Below are positions 26,599-36,284 of a stretch of 64,000 nucleotides of DNA, in pieces (positions within the stretch are counted from its first letter, which is position 1; each line of letters opens with the position of its first letter). Made by a program: the position numbers and the translations under genes. The notes beneath the pieces were generated by a model. It was not told the DNA's origin. It did no database searches and was given only the letters and a program-made list of their open reading frames with translations. The DNA comes from Labilibaculum manganireducens (GTDB lineage Bacteria > Bacteroidota > Bacteroidia > Bacteroidales > Marinifilaceae): positions 86,360 through 150,359 of the forward strand of contig NZ_MVDE01000010.1 of NCBI RefSeq assembly GCF_002843385.1, in the 5' to 3' direction.

Positions 26599-26630
26599 TT
26601 TCACTGCGAAATGCCTTTTGCATATATTTG
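26599..26630 (+). promoter_or_regulatory. Putative purN promoter
   Basis: -33 TTTC (26599-26602), 20-base spacer, -7 TATATTTG (26623-26630). The predicted leader to the purN ATG is about 25 bases. Confidence 0.55.
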
Positions 26631-26659
26631 TGTGTTTTAGTTACATTTGAAAATACAAC

Positions 26660-27220
26660 ATGAAACGACTAGCTATATTTGCCTCTGGATCAGGTAGTAA
26701 TGCTGAAAATATTGTAAGGTATTTTAGCGACAAACCCGAATTCGAGATTTCGGCAATACTTTCCAACAACGCCAATGCCTTTGTACTTTCCAGAGCAAGA
26801 AGCCTAAATATTCCAACTTTAATTTTTTCCCGGTCAGAATTTAATGAAACGGATAAAATAATTGATTTTTTGGCTGAAAAAAAGGTCGATTTTGTTGTTT
26901 TAGCAGGATTTCTTTGGTTGCTTCCTCTTAATTTACTGCGTAAATATCCCAATTCTATTGTTAATATTCACCCTGCCCTTTTGCCAAAATATGGTGGAAA
27001 AGGAATGTATGGCATGAAAGTCCATCAGGCAGTTGTTGATAATAAAGAGAACGAAAGCGGCATTACCATTCATATGGTAAATGAGAAATATGATGAAGGG
27101 AAAATCGTATTTCAAGCCAAATGCACTATTTCGCCCAATGATTCTGCAGAAGATGTTGCTGAAAAAATTCACAAACTGGAACATGAATTCTTCCCTAAAA
27201 TAATTGAGCAATTACTCTAA
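26660..27220 (+). CDS. purN: Phosphoribosylglycinamide formyltransferase
   Basis: 186 residues. It transfers the formyl group of 10-formyltetrahydrofolate to GAR in purine synthesis. N-terminal nucleotide-binding loop ASGSGSNAENI; catalytic Asn102 and His104 in VNIHPALLPKYGG; the acidic residue in VNEKYDEGKIVFQ. It is divergent from acpP and converges on the M23 peptidase gene, overlapping its last nine bases. No other pur genes are nearby. Confidence 0.95.
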   Translation: MKRLAIFASGSGSNAENIVRYFSDKPEFEISAILSNNANAFVLSRARSLNIPTLIFSRSEFNETDKIIDFLAEKKVDFVVLAGFLWLLPLNLLRKYPNSIVNIHPALLPKYGGKGMYGMKVHQAVVDNKENESGITIHMVNEKYDEGKIVFQAKCTISPNDSAEDVAEKIHKLEHEFFPKIIEQLL

Positions 27221-28486
27221 AGTAATTGCTTCCTTCGGATTCAGTTCCTGCATCAACTTCTCCATTTCCTGCTTGTATCTAAGCACGTTTTCTTCTTTCA
27301 CTGGGGACACTGGAGGCGATTTCATATTCAATGGATTTATTGGAGTTCCATTTTTATAAACTCTAAAATCTAAATGAGGACCGGTTGCAAGACCGGTTGC
27401 TCCAACATATCCGATTGTTTCACCCTGCTTAACTCTGGTGCCGGAATTCATTCTTTTAGCAAACCGGGAAAGATGCATATAAGTTGTTGTGTAAACGCTA
27501 TTGTGCTTAATAGTAAGATAGTTTCCTCCACCATTTGCCTGATATCCTCTTTTGGTAATAACCCCATCACCAATTGTGTGAACAGGTGTACCTGTAGGCG
27601 CTGCGTAATCAACACCATGATGGGCCCGATACCTTTTCAAAACAGGATGATACCTGTTATTAGAAAACTTAGAGCTAATTCGTGAATACCGCAAAGGAGC
27701 TTTTAAAAATGCTTTCTGCAGACTTTTACCTTCTTCATCAAAGTAACCTTCTTTATCACCTTCAACAAATGCAAAGGCATAATTATCTGAGTTATGGTGT
27801 ACAAAATTTGCAGCAATCACTTTTATTTGATGAATTGGTTTGTCATCCACATATGATTCTTCGTATATAACATTAAACTGATCACCCTTCCCTATGCCAA
27901 AAAAATCAATAGTCCAGGCGTAAATATCGGAAAGTTCAATCGATAGTAAAGGATCAGAATTGGCTTCAACCATTGCATTCCATAACGACGACTCAATACT
28001 CCCTTTTATTTGCTTCCTTTGTTGAATAATTTCCTTTTCACCCTTAAATACATCCAGAGTATCGCGTAAATCGAATACGATATATTCAACGGGAGTGTTT
28101 TCATAAATAAAGTACTCCGGCGTTTTCAAACTGTCTTTGGTGAAAAGAACCGAATACTCATGCCCGGACTTAATCCTTCTGACATTAAAAACCTTCTTTG
28201 CTTTCCTTGCAATATTATCAATAGTACCAAAACTAACATCATATTGCCGTAATATCGTTGATAAGCTATGATTTCGTTTTACCTTATTAGTTTCTACAGA
28301 AAACTCTTCAATGGGAAATCCATATTTTAAATGCACCTGCGCTACCTCTGAGGAGTCAATTACCACTTCTTCCTGATCAATTTGTTCTACTAACTCTTTG
28401 TTTGAATACCATTTAAATATAATTAAACCTACCAAAACGGCACCTGCAATTAATAGAAACCTATAGTTCAAGAATTTTTTTATCAT
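27212..28486 (-). CDS. M23-family peptidoglycan endopeptidase, membrane-anchored
   Basis: 424 residues. One N-terminal membrane span (about 9-25) is followed by a long periplasmic region. The LytM/M23 domain lies at the C-terminus, with HHGVDYAAPTGTPV near residue 290, the TYMHLSRF motif, and the second zinc-site motif HLDFRVYKNG near residue 370. The Asp replaces the more usual second His in HxH. These enzymes cleave peptidoglycan cross-links. The middle region (SVLFTKDSLKTPEYF, GIGKGDQFNVIYEESYVDD) resembles the OapA/MepM-type lead-in domains. The 3' end overlaps purN by nine bases. Confidence 0.9.
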   Translation of the reverse strand: MIKKFLNYRFLLIAGAVLVGLIIFKWYSNKELVEQIDQEEVVIDSSEVAQVHLKYGFPIEEFSVETNKVKRNHSLSTILRQYDVSFGTIDNIARKAKKVFNVRRIKSGHEYSVLFTKDSLKTPEYFIYENTPVEYIVFDLRDTLDVFKGEKEIIQQRKQIKGSIESSLWNAMVEANSDPLLSIELSDIYAWTIDFFGIGKGDQFNVIYEESYVDDKPIHQIKVIAANFVHHNSDNYAFAFVEGDKEGYFDEEGKSLQKAFLKAPLRYSRISSKFSNNRYHPVLKRYRAHHGVDYAAPTGTPVHTIGDGVITKRGYQANGGGNYLTIKHNSVYTTTYMHLSRFAKRMNSGTRVKQGETIGYVGATGLATGPHLDFRVYKNGTPINPLNMKSPPVSPVKEENVLRYKQEMEKLMQELNPKEAITLE

Positions 28487-28585
28487 GGATATTTATTTTT
28501 GTGAGGCCTAAAGGTATAACTGTTTTTATAGTCACACAACTAATATTACTGACAGATATCTGTTTTAAGCTTTTTTAAGAAATTG

Positions 28586-29455
28586 CTATTTAATCTTATC
28601 GAATCCCTTTCCGTAAACTCCCATTACGCTTCCCAGAGAAATAAATGCATCCGGATCCACCAGCTTAATCATATTCAAAATGGTTTGAGACTCTCTCTTC
28701 CTGGCCAACAGCATTAATACTTTAACATCTTCTCCACTAAAACCACCTGTTGCGCTAAGAACAGTTATTCCCTGATCAAGAGAATAAACAACCTCTTTTC
28801 TGATCTCATCAGGCTTTCGTGTAAAAATAAAGATCTGTACAGACTGTTTACTTCCCTCAATAATCATATCAACACAATAGGCACTTACTCCCATTGTAAC
28901 AAATCCATACACAACCTGTTCAATCGAATGCTCTAACAGATACGAAGACGAAATAATAACAACATCAATAGTAAGTAACAATTGTCCGGGACTGTAATTC
29001 TTATACTTATTAATCATCATCGCCAGAATATCAGTTCCACCTGTACTACCACCACGTGACAATATCATTCCGGCACTGGCACCGGCCAGTATTCCTCCAA
29101 TGATAGCACACATGAATCGATCAGAAACCAAAGGTTCTGTTATTAAGGACTGAAACAGCCAAAGAAAAAAGGAAAGAACAGTAATTCCATAAATGGTTTT
29201 AACCCCAAAACCAAAACCCAATACACGCAATGCCACAAGAAGAAAAACGGAGTTGATAAGGAAAACACTATACCCAACCTTAAAACCTGTAACATAGTAA
29301 ATCATAGTTGCAATACCACCAACACCTGAACCTACAATTTCTGCAGGAATTATGAATCCGGTCCACGCAAGCGAACCGACCAACAGGCCTATTGTGATAA
29401 TTAGGTATGATTGAAAATCAAATTTTGACATTTGTATCGAACTGCTTTTTTTCAT
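28586..29455 (-). CDS. YitT-family membrane protein (copy 2)
   Basis: 289 residues with five or six membrane spans in the first 190 residues, then a soluble C-terminal DUF2179 domain (GGFSGEDVKVLMLLARKRES and ISLGSVMGVYGKGFD). The GGSTGGTDILAMMINKYK loop is the family signature. It starts five bases after the neighbouring paralogue (29461-30321) and is clearly a tandem duplicate. Function is unknown; the family is often guessed to be a transporter. Confidence 0.87.
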   Translation of the reverse strand: MKKSSSIQMSKFDFQSYLIITIGLLVGSLAWTGFIIPAEIVGSGVGGIATMIYYVTGFKVGYSVFLINSVFLLVALRVLGFGFGVKTIYGITVLSFFLWLFQSLITEPLVSDRFMCAIIGGILAGASAGMILSRGGSTGGTDILAMMINKYKNYSPGQLLLTIDVVIISSSYLLEHSIEQVVYGFVTMGVSAYCVDMIIEGSKQSVQIFIFTRKPDEIRKEVVYSLDQGITVLSATGGFSGEDVKVLMLLARKRESQTILNMIKLVDPDAFISLGSVMGVYGKGFDKIK

Positions 29456-29460
29456 AATAA

Positions 29461-30321
29461 CTACCCTCTTATTTCTTCAAAACCTAAGCCATAAACCCCC
29501 ATTACCGATCCCATTGATATAAAAGCATTTCCATCGATTTGTTTTACTAATTTAAATATTGATGGAGCTTCATGTTTTCGAACCACAACCATCAATATCT
29601 TTTTATTTTCTTTTGAGTACCAGCCTGTTGCATCCATCACCGACACTCCCCTGTTCATGGTTCCGGTAATTTCATTGGCAATCTTCTCAAACTCTGTCGA
29701 AATAATAAAAAGCTGAGCAGATTGTTTCGATCCGGAAATCACCATATCAATAGCGTAAGCTGTAATAGACATTACCACGTAACCATACACAATGGTAGGT
29801 ACATCTTTAAACACTATATAAGATGAAGCAATGATAAAAATATCGAGATATAATATAATACGTCCGGGACTGATGTTTTTGTATTTATTGATAATCATTG
29901 CTATAATATCAGTACCTCCAGAACTCCCCCCCTGAGATATCGTAATGCCAACACCTATTCCAGCCAATGCTCCTCCGATAATTGCAGCCATAAATTTCTC
30001 ATTCACTAAAGGTTCAGGAATAAGTTTCGGCAAAACTGAAAGTAATACCGACCCCACAATAATCGCAAATACTGTTTTAACACCAAATTTACTACCCAAT
30101 ATTTTTAGAGCTATCAGTATTAAAAAGGCATTAATAATAAAATAGGAATAGCCAACAGGAATTGCTTTTGCGCTTGCAAAATAAATTAATGTGCCAATAC
30201 CACTAACCCCTCCTCCGATTATACCGGATGGAATTAAAAAGGCAGCCCAACTAAAACAATATATTGCCATCCCGACTGTAATTATTACCAGGGATTTTAT
30301 TTCAGAATAATTTATTTTCAT
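29461..30321 (-). CDS. YitT-family membrane protein (copy 1)
   Basis: 286 residues, the same layout as its downstream neighbour: N-terminal membrane spans, the loop GGSSGGTDIIAMIINKYKNI and the C-terminal DUF2179 domain ending SMGSVMGVYGLGFEEI. The two copies clearly diverge, so the duplication is old. Both likely act as a pair or as paralogues with different substrates. It lies 81 bases downstream of leuS, with the leuS terminator between. Confidence 0.87.
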   Translation of the reverse strand: MKINYSEIKSLVIITVGMAIYCFSWAAFLIPSGIIGGGVSGIGTLIYFASAKAIPVGYSYFIINAFLILIALKILGSKFGVKTVFAIIVGSVLLSVLPKLIPEPLVNEKFMAAIIGGALAGIGVGITISQGGSSGGTDIIAMIINKYKNISPGRIILYLDIFIIASSYIVFKDVPTIVYGYVVMSITAYAIDMVISGSKQSAQLFIISTEFEKIANEITGTMNRGVSVMDATGWYSKENKKILMVVVRKHEAPSIFKLVKQIDGNAFISMGSVMGVYGLGFEEIRG

Positions 30322-30329
30322 CTCGTATC

Positions 30330-30378
30330 AAAAAAAAGCTTTAAGTTTTGTTGTCAAATAGTCAACAAAGCTTAAAGC
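30330..30378 (-). terminator. Terminator after leuS
   Basis: A long stem with one bulge, GCTTTAAG-TTTTGTTG (30338 on) with CAACAAAGCTTAAAGC (to 30378). On the minus strand it is followed by a run of T (complement of 30337-30330). Confidence 0.75.
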
Positions 30379-30402
30379 CAGGAACTTATTTGAATAATTT
30401 AT

Positions 30403-33165
30403 TTATACTACTATATTTATAATCTTATTAGGAACAATAATAATTTTCTTTGGCGTTTTTCCATCGATCCATTTTTGAGATTTTTCTAAAGAAAGAACTT
30501 CCTTTTCAATTTCATCCCTACTCAGACCTACTGGTAATTCCAATATAAATCTCATTTTACCATTAAATGAAACTGGATATTTATGATTATTTTCCTGAAC
30601 GAAACTTTCGTTGAACTCCGGGAAATCTGCCTTCGTTATACTTGTTGCATTCCCGCATAAAGCCCATAGTTCTTCAGCAACATGAGGTGCAAAAGGAGCA
30701 AGAATAACCAAAAGATTTTCAAGAACGGCTTTATTGTTACACTTCAAAGTGTACAACTCATTCACACAAATCATGAAAGCTGAAACTGAGGTATTGAATG
30801 AAAAACGCTCAATATCATCCTGTATTTTCTTAATTGTTTTGTGAAGAACTTTTAATTCGTCTTGTGTTGGCTCACTGCTTGTCAATTCAAATTCACCTGC
30901 TTCATTATGAAACAACCTCCATAATTTCTTCAGAAATTTATGAACTCCATCTATTCCGTTTGTATCCCATGGCTTATGCGCTTCCAACGGCCCCAAAAAC
31001 ATTTCGTATAAACGCAAAGTATCAGCTCCATATTCTTCAACAATTACGTCAGGATTTACCACATTAAACATGGACTTAGACATCTTTTCAACAGCCCAGC
31101 CACAATGGTATTTTCCATCTTCTAAAATAAATTCTGCATTCTTATATTCAGGCATCCAGTTTTTAAAGGCTTCCAAATCAAGAACATCATTTTTCACAAT
31201 ATTCACATCAACATGAAGGGCTGTGGTATCGTATTCCCCTATTAATCCGTGAGAAATGTATTTATTGGATTTCTTATCACGATAAACAAAATTCGATCGT
31301 CCCTGAATCATTCCCTGATTGATCAACTTCTTGAAAGGTTCATCCTTACATACTTCATTGATATCGAAAAGGAATTTATTCCAAAAACGAGAATAGATTA
31401 AGTGCCCCGTAGCATGCTCGGTACCACCAATATACAGATCAACATCCTGCCAGTATTCATTTGCTTCGGCAGAAACCAATGCATCATTGTTACGAGGATC
31501 CATATATCGTAAATAGTAAGCCGATGATCCCGCAAAACCAGGCATTGTATTCAATTCAATTGGATATCCATCTTCGGTAATCCAATCTTTTGCGCGTCCT
31601 AAAGGTGGTTCTCCGCTCTCTGTTGGAAGGTATTTATCAATCTCAGGCAATTCTAAAGGCAGCTTATCCAAATCCATCATTTGAGGCATACCATCTTTAA
31701 AATAAACAGGAAAAGGTTCTCCCCAATATCTTTGACGAGAGAAGATAGCATCTCTCAATCTGTAGTTAATTTTTTTCTTTCCTAAATCTCTGGCTTCAAC
31801 TTCCTCGTTTGCCTTTACAATAGCATCTTTTACATCCAATCCATTCAAAAAATCAGAGTTCATGGATTGTCCTTCTTTGGCATCGTAGGATTCCTCAGAA
31901 ATATCACCACCTGACACCACCTGAACAATCGGCAAGTCGAAGTGTTTTGCAAAAGCGTAATCGCGGCTATCATGAGCCGGCACCGCCATAATTGCACCTG
32001 TTCCATATCCGGCAAGCACATAATCACTCACCCAAACAGGTATTTCCTTGCCTGTAAAAGGATGAATTGCATATGCACCTGTAAATGCACCGCTTACCGT
32101 TTTAACATCGGCCAAACGCTCTCTTTCTGTTCTTTTGCTGGTTGCCTCAATGTAAGCATCAATATTTGCCTGACAATCTGGAGTAGTTAATTCCTTCACC
32201 AAATCGCTCTCCGGCGCTAAAACCATAAAAGTAACACCAAAAATGGTGTCAGGACGGGTAGTAAAAATCTCCATTTTCAGATCCGAACCTTTCACGCCAA
32301 AGTTAACTTCAGCACCAACAGAACGTCCAATCCAGTTTTTCTGAATCTCTTTTAAAGAATCAGTCCATTCCAAATTATCCAAACCGTCCAACAAACGTTT
32401 TGCGTAGGCAGAAACACGCAATGACCATTGACGCATTTTCTTTTGCTCAACAGGGTGTCCTCCGCGAACAGAAGCTCCGTCTTTCACCTCATCATTCGCT
32501 AAAACGGTACCTAATTTAGGACACCAGTTAACCATTGTATCGGCTAAATATGCCAATCTGTAGTTTAAAAGAACAGTTTGCTTTTCGATATCAGAAAAGC
32601 CTTTCCACTCATCAGCAGTAAACACTTCTGTTTCTGAACAGGCAGCATTCACTTTTCCATTTCCTGAAAGCTCAAATTGTGTAACCAAAGACTCAATTGA
32701 TTCTGCTTTTTGTGAATCGATATTGAAATAGTGATTGAACATTTGAATAAATGCCCATTGAGTCCACTTATAATACTCAGGCTCGCAAGTACGAACTTCA
32801 CGATCCCAATCGTATGAAAAGCCAATTTTGTTTAATTGCTGGCGATATCTGGTAATATTTGTTTCTGTAGTAATAGCGGGATGCTGTCCTGTTTGGATCG
32901 CATATTGCTCAGCAGGCAAGCCATAAGCATCATACCCCATCGGATGAAGCACATTAAATCCCTTTAAAGTTTTATAGCGGGAATATATATCCGAAGCGAT
33001 ATATCCGAGTGGGTGACCAACATGCAAACCAGCCCCCGAAGGATATGGAAACATATCGAGCACATAAAATTTGGGCTTTTCAGAATTCACTTCAACTTTG
33101 TAGGTTTTCTCTTCAGTCCAATACTTCTGCCACTTTTGTTCTATTTCTTTAAAGTTGTACTCCAT
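30403..33165 (-). CDS. leuS: Leucyl-tRNA synthetase
   Basis: 920 residues. Class I signature HVGH (48-51) in [12 protein letters not shown] and the KMSKS loop near residue 692 ([10 protein letters not shown]). The editing domain is visible around [12 protein letters not shown] and [15 protein letters not shown]. The full C-terminal anticodon-binding region is present. It charges tRNA-Leu in the cytoplasm. A TAATTTTG box at 33216-33209 could be its -7 element; the -33 is not clear. Confidence 0.97.
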   Translation of the reverse strand: MEYNFKEIEQKWQKYWTEEKTYKVEVNSEKPKFYVLDMFPYPSGAGLHVGHPLGYIASDIYSRYKTLKGFNVLHPMGYDAYGLPAEQYAIQTGQHPAITTETNITRYRQQLNKIGFSYDWDREVRTCEPEYYKWTQWAFIQMFNHYFNIDSQKAESIESLVTQFELSGNGKVNAACSETEVFTADEWKGFSDIEKQTVLLNYRLAYLADTMVNWCPKLGTVLANDEVKDGASVRGGHPVEQKKMRQWSLRVSAYAKRLLDGLDNLEWTDSLKEIQKNWIGRSVGAEVNFGVKGSDLKMEIFTTRPDTIFGVTFMVLAPESDLVKELTTPDCQANIDAYIEATSKRTERERLADVKTVSGAFTGAYAIHPFTGKEIPVWVSDYVLAGYGTGAIMAVPAHDSRDYAFAKHFDLPIVQVVSGGDISEESYDAKEGQSMNSDFLNGLDVKDAIVKANEEVEARDLGKKKINYRLRDAIFSRQRYWGEPFPVYFKDGMPQMMDLDKLPLELPEIDKYLPTESGEPPLGRAKDWITEDGYPIELNTMPGFAGSSAYYLRYMDPRNNDALVSAEANEYWQDVDLYIGGTEHATGHLIYSRFWNKFLFDINEVCKDEPFKKLINQGMIQGRSNFVYRDKKSNKYISHGLIGEYDTTALHVDVNIVKNDVLDLEAFKNWMPEYKNAEFILEDGKYHCGWAVEKMSKSMFNVVNPDVIVEEYGADTLRLYEMFLGPLEAHKPWDTNGIDGVHKFLKKLWRLFHNEAGEFELTSSEPTQDELKVLHKTIKKIQDDIERFSFNTSVSAFMICVNELYTLKCNNKAVLENLLVILAPFAPHVAEELWALCGNATSITKADFPEFNESFVQENNHKYPVSFNGKMRFILELPVGLSRDEIEKEVLSLEKSQKWIDGKTPKKIIIVPNKIINIVV

Positions 33166-33368
33166 GCTAATCTTGATAAAATATGGTTATTTCTTGCGTT
33201 TCAAAGCGCAAAATTAGCAAAAGTTTATAAATATTTACCGAGTTTAAGAAGGAAGTATTATTTTATTAAGATATGGATTCTAATGGTTTAGGCATGTAAG
33301 TTTAAAACAATGAATTATATTTCTTTACAGGAATGTATTTAGATGCGATGCAGAACAAAATATTTTTC

Positions 33369-33376
33369 TAAATTTG
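33369..33376 (+). promoter_or_regulatory. -7 box of the tRNA-Arg promoter
   Basis: TAAATTTG fits TAnnTTTG and lies 11 bases before the tRNA 5' end. The -33 box is poorly conserved. Confidence 0.5.
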
Positions 33377-33387
33377 CACACGTAATC

Positions 33388-33461
33388 GGCCCGTTAGTTC
33401 AGCTGAATAGAACGTCAGATTCCGGTTCTGAAGGTCACAGGTTTGAATCCTGTACGGGTCA
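33388..33461 (+). tRNA. tRNA-Arg (anticodon CCG)
   Basis: 74 bases. The acceptor stem GGCCCGT pairs with ACGGGTC (one G-T), with discriminator A at 33461. The anticodon stem TCAGA/TCTGA encloses the loop TTCCGGT with anticodon CCG, reading CGG. The T-arm CACAG GTTTGAATC CTGTA is standard, and CCA is not encoded. A hairpin terminator follows directly. Confidence 0.95.
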
Positions 33462-33463
33462 CA

Positions 33464-33495
33464 AAAAAGCCAATCGATAATTATCGATTGGCTTT
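33464..33495. terminator. Terminator after tRNA-Arg
   Basis: AAAAGCCAATCGAT (33466 region) pairs with ATCGATTGGCTTTT; A run left, T run right. It can stop transcription from the tRNA. Confidence 0.8.
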
Positions 33496-33642
33496 TCTAT
33501 TTTATTCCATTGGATACAATCAAAAAAGAATACTCCTCAAACAATTATCACTTTCAACAAATCACATCTAAAGTGTTTATGAAACGCATTGACTTGAGAA
33601 AGACACTATTCAAAATGGAAGAACAATAAAGTTTCAGCAAAA

Positions 33643-33670
33643 AAAAGAGAGTCCGTTTGGACTCTCTTTT
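33643..33670 (-). terminator. Terminator of the exb operon
   Basis: Perfect stem AAAAGAGAGTCC (33643-33654) / GGACTCTCTTTT (33659-33670), loop GTTT. It lies 22 bases after the last exbD stop, with a U-tract on the minus strand. Confidence 0.85.
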
Positions 33671-33692
33671 AAATATGTATAAACCTGGAATA

Positions 33693-34160
33693 TTATTCCG
33701 CTGTTTCACGTGTAGAATAATTCAACTTTAACGAACTTGCCTTTCTAAGCTCTTGCTTAATGTCGATAATAATACCCATCTTGGTATATTGATCAACTTT
33801 AAGAGAAGTAGTCAACTTGTTTCGTAATTCCTCTTTTCTTGCTTCTCTTTCAGCAGCAATAAAAGCCTGAATATCATCAACTGTTGAAAATTGATCATTC
33901 AATTGAATTTGTGGTTCAGTACCCATCGTTTTTGCAAATTTTCTCATTGGAACACCTACATAGATGTTACTAACAAGATCCTTTTTTTCCAATTTCACGA
34001 TTTCTTTTGCACTTGGAACCATGATATCTACATTCAATTCCACTTCACGCATAGTTGTACTAACCATGAAGAAAAATAAAAGCATGAATACGATATCAGG
34101 AAGAGAAGCTGTCGAAATTTCCGGAAGCTCCTTAGAACCACCTTTTTTAAATTTTCCCAT
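33693..34160 (-). CDS. exbD: ExbD/TolR-type protein (second copy)
   Basis: 155 residues. One membrane span near the N-terminus carries the essential Asp of the family (ASLPDIVFMLLFFFMVSTT), followed by a periplasmic domain. It uses the proton gradient with ExbB to energise TonB or a Tol-like system. It overlaps the upstream exbD by one base. Two different ExbD proteins in one operon is common in Bacteroidota and suggests a hetero-complex. Confidence 0.88.
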   Translation of the reverse strand: MGKFKKGGSKELPEISTASLPDIVFMLLFFFMVSTTMREVELNVDIMVPSAKEIVKLEKKDLVSNIYVGVPMRKFAKTMGTEPQIQLNDQFSTVDDIQAFIAAEREARKEELRNKLTTSLKVDQYTKMGIIIDIKQELRKASSLKLNYSTRETAE

Positions 34161-34735
34161 TATTTTTTTCCTCCCACATTTTTAGGTTCAGCTTCAGAAA
34201 TTTGCATTGGCACATAATCCCTAACAGCATCCTGCTGCTCCTCATTCAAGTCTGCATATTTCTTGTTCCACTTTTGCATTGCCTTCTCATCTTTTAATTC
34301 ACGAGATGCTGCTGCAAGTTCGTCCTGTACTTTAATGTACATTTCGTAACTAGTTCCGCGGTCATTTTGCAAAGAAACCAAACCTTTTGAAACCATTACA
34401 TCTCCAAAAAACGGGATTGTAGTAAGTTTTTTCTCAGGTAAATCTGCACTATTTAGCGGGTTCAGGATAAATTCCTTTGTTTTTTCGCGCAGTTGCGAAA
34501 TACTAAGAACTTCTCCATTAACCAATAAGTCATCGTTGCGGTTCACCAAAATAGCTAAAACATTACGTTGTTTAACCTTTGGTGCGTCTATTTCCTCTTC
34601 CTCTGGAATTGGTGGTAACTTTTTATAGATACCTGTATCAATGTCCATAGTAGTCGAAACCAAGAAGAAAATTAACAACAAGAATGCAATATCGGCCATC
34701 GAACTAGAATTAATCTCTGGTGTTTTTCTTGCCAT
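34160..34735 (-). CDS. exbD: ExbD/TolR-type protein (first copy)
   Basis: 191 residues, larger than the usual ~140. The membrane span with Asp is SSMADIAFLLLIFFLVSTT. The periplasmic part carries an insertion (PPIPEEEEIDAPKVK and a region of ~80 residues with FGDVMVSKGLVSLQND) and a charged C-terminal extension. It partners ExbB encoded two genes upstream. The extension may bind another envelope protein. Confidence 0.88.
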   Translation of the reverse strand: MARKTPEINSSSMADIAFLLLIFFLVSTTMDIDTGIYKKLPPIPEEEEIDAPKVKQRNVLAILVNRNDDLLVNGEVLSISQLREKTKEFILNPLNSADLPEKKLTTIPFFGDVMVSKGLVSLQNDRGTSYEMYIKVQDELAAASRELKDEKAMQKWNKKYADLNEEQQDAVRDYVPMQISEAEPKNVGGKK

Positions 34736-34788
34736 AATATTATAATCTAAAGGTATATCGATCCGAAATTAAAACCCGGATCATTTAC

Positions 34789-35238
34789 TTAACGTAATTT
34801 TCTTAATACTTCGGTCACAACAATAGCTGCAACTGTTCCAACACCTAAAATGTACATGGTGTAAAGTACTGTATCTGCAAATTGCAGTGCTCCAGGAGTG
34901 TTATCAGCACCGGTATAACCAGGAAGATCTAACAATGTTGCATCTGATAATGAATAAGCAATAAGGATTACCAATCCCAAACCAACTAATCCACCCAAAC
35001 CTTTAACAGCTCCTTTAGGATTAGTCACTAACTGAATGATAGGAAAACCCAAAGCCAAACCAGCACAAACAATAAACAATGCTTTTGCCCACTGTATTAA
35101 AACATCAGTATAAACAGGTGTTTGATCCGCTTGATTTGGTAGATCACCACCTAAGTAAAACATGGCAACAAAAATTGCTGTTAGACCAATCATTACATAG
35201 GTGAGAATATTTAAATATTTACTCAATGTATTTGACAT
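34789..35238 (-). CDS. Four-span membrane protein of the exb operon
   Basis: 149 residues with hydrophobic segments at about 9-29, 49-69, 79-97 and 120-142. The sequence is rich in Gly/Ala and has a short polar loop (PGYTGADNTPGA). It lies between exbB (9 bases away) and exbD (53 bases). I recognise no family name, but its fixed place suggests an accessory subunit of the motor complex. Confidence 0.7.
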   Translation of the reverse strand: MSNTLSKYLNILTYVMIGLTAIFVAMFYLGGDLPNQADQTPVYTDVLIQWAKALFIVCAGLALGFPIIQLVTNPKGAVKGLGGLVGLGLVILIAYSLSDATLLDLPGYTGADNTPGALQFADTVLYTMYILGVGTVAAIVVTEVLRKLR

Positions 35239-35247
35239 AGTCTAAAA

Positions 35248-36069
35248 TTATTTTTTCATGTTGTATTTTACAAGGATATCAAGAAGAGAGATAGAAGCAT
35301 CTTCCATGTTGTTCACAATACTGTCAATTTTTGAAGTACAGTAGTTATAGAATACCTGAAGGATCATAGCAACGATCAAACCAGATACAGTAGTAATCAA
35401 AGCAACTTTAATACCACCTGCTACAGCTGCCGGAGAAATAGTACCCATAGACTGGATAGAATCGAAAGCGTCGATCATACCAATTACAGTACCCATAAAT
35501 CCTAACATAGGAGCCAGACCAATCATCAAACCAATCCAGGAAAGACCTTTTTCTAAAAGACCCATTTGAACAGAACCGTAAGAAACAACTGATTTCTCAA
35601 CTACTTCAATACCTTCATCGATACGATCAAGACCTTGGTAGAAAATACTGGCAATAGGGCCACGAGTATTTCTACAAACTTCTTTAGCTGCTTCAACGCC
35701 ACCGTTGTTCAATGCATCTTCAAGATTAGCGAACAATTTTTTAGTATTAGTTGTCGACATATTCAAGTAAATGATTCTTTCGATAGAAAGAGCTAAACCT
35801 AAAATAAGTGTTAACAATACAAAACTCATAAACATCGCACCACCTTGGATGAATTGTTTTTTCACAACTTGGTGAAAAGAAGTACTTTCGATAGCTTCTT
35901 CTTCCATTACCGGGCTTGCTTTTTCAACAACTTCTTCTGCAACTTCCCCAGCAACTTGCGTTGTATCTACGGTAGCTTGTTCTGCTGTCTCATCCTGAGC
36001 AAATACGTTTGTTGACGCTCCTAAGCTTAGCATCCCGATAACTGCTATAAATGCAAATAACTTTTTCAT
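35248..36069 (-). CDS. exbB: ExbB/TolQ/MotA-type proton channel protein
   Basis: 273 residues. The N-terminus is a cleavable-looking signal (MKKLFAFIAVIGMLSLGAST, then NVFAQDE) and an acidic periplasmic stretch of ~50 residues, unusual for plain ExbB. Three membrane spans follow at about 77-98, 175-200 and 220-243. The MotA/TolQ/ExbB family segment is IGLAPMLGFMGTVIGMIDAF. With the ExbD pair it couples proton flow to TonB-dependent transport, fitting the receptor genes elsewhere in the window. First gene of a four-gene operon. Confidence 0.9.
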   Translation of the reverse strand: MKKLFAFIAVIGMLSLGASTNVFAQDETAEQATVDTTQVAGEVAEEVVEKASPVMEEEAIESTSFHQVVKKQFIQGGAMFMSFVLLTLILGLALSIERIIYLNMSTTNTKKLFANLEDALNNGGVEAAKEVCRNTRGPIASIFYQGLDRIDEGIEVVEKSVVSYGSVQMGLLEKGLSWIGLMIGLAPMLGFMGTVIGMIDAFDSIQSMGTISPAAVAGGIKVALITTVSGLIVAMILQVFYNYCTSKIDSIVNNMEDASISLLDILVKYNMKK

Positions 36070-36109
36070 AGTCTGTTTTTCAAATTTTAATTAACGAAAT
36101 TATTTTTTA

Positions 36110-36141
36110 CAAAATTAAACGATTACGATCTCTAAAACAAC
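36110..36141 (-). promoter_or_regulatory. Putative promoter of the exb operon
   Basis: Minus strand: -33 GTTG (36141-36138), 20-base spacer, -7 TAATTTTG (36117-36110). The -7 is a full consensus match and the -33 partial. Confidence 0.45.
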
Positions 36142-36284
36142 TAATTACTTAGTTGAATATTCCTTTTATTAAGAAAAGTCTTTCTACATCAGTTTTCCAT
36201 GATAATCATGAATTTAATTTTATGTAATACAGAAGGGACTAAACAGTGCACCAAATTACAAAAAAAATGTGAAAAACAAATAAA

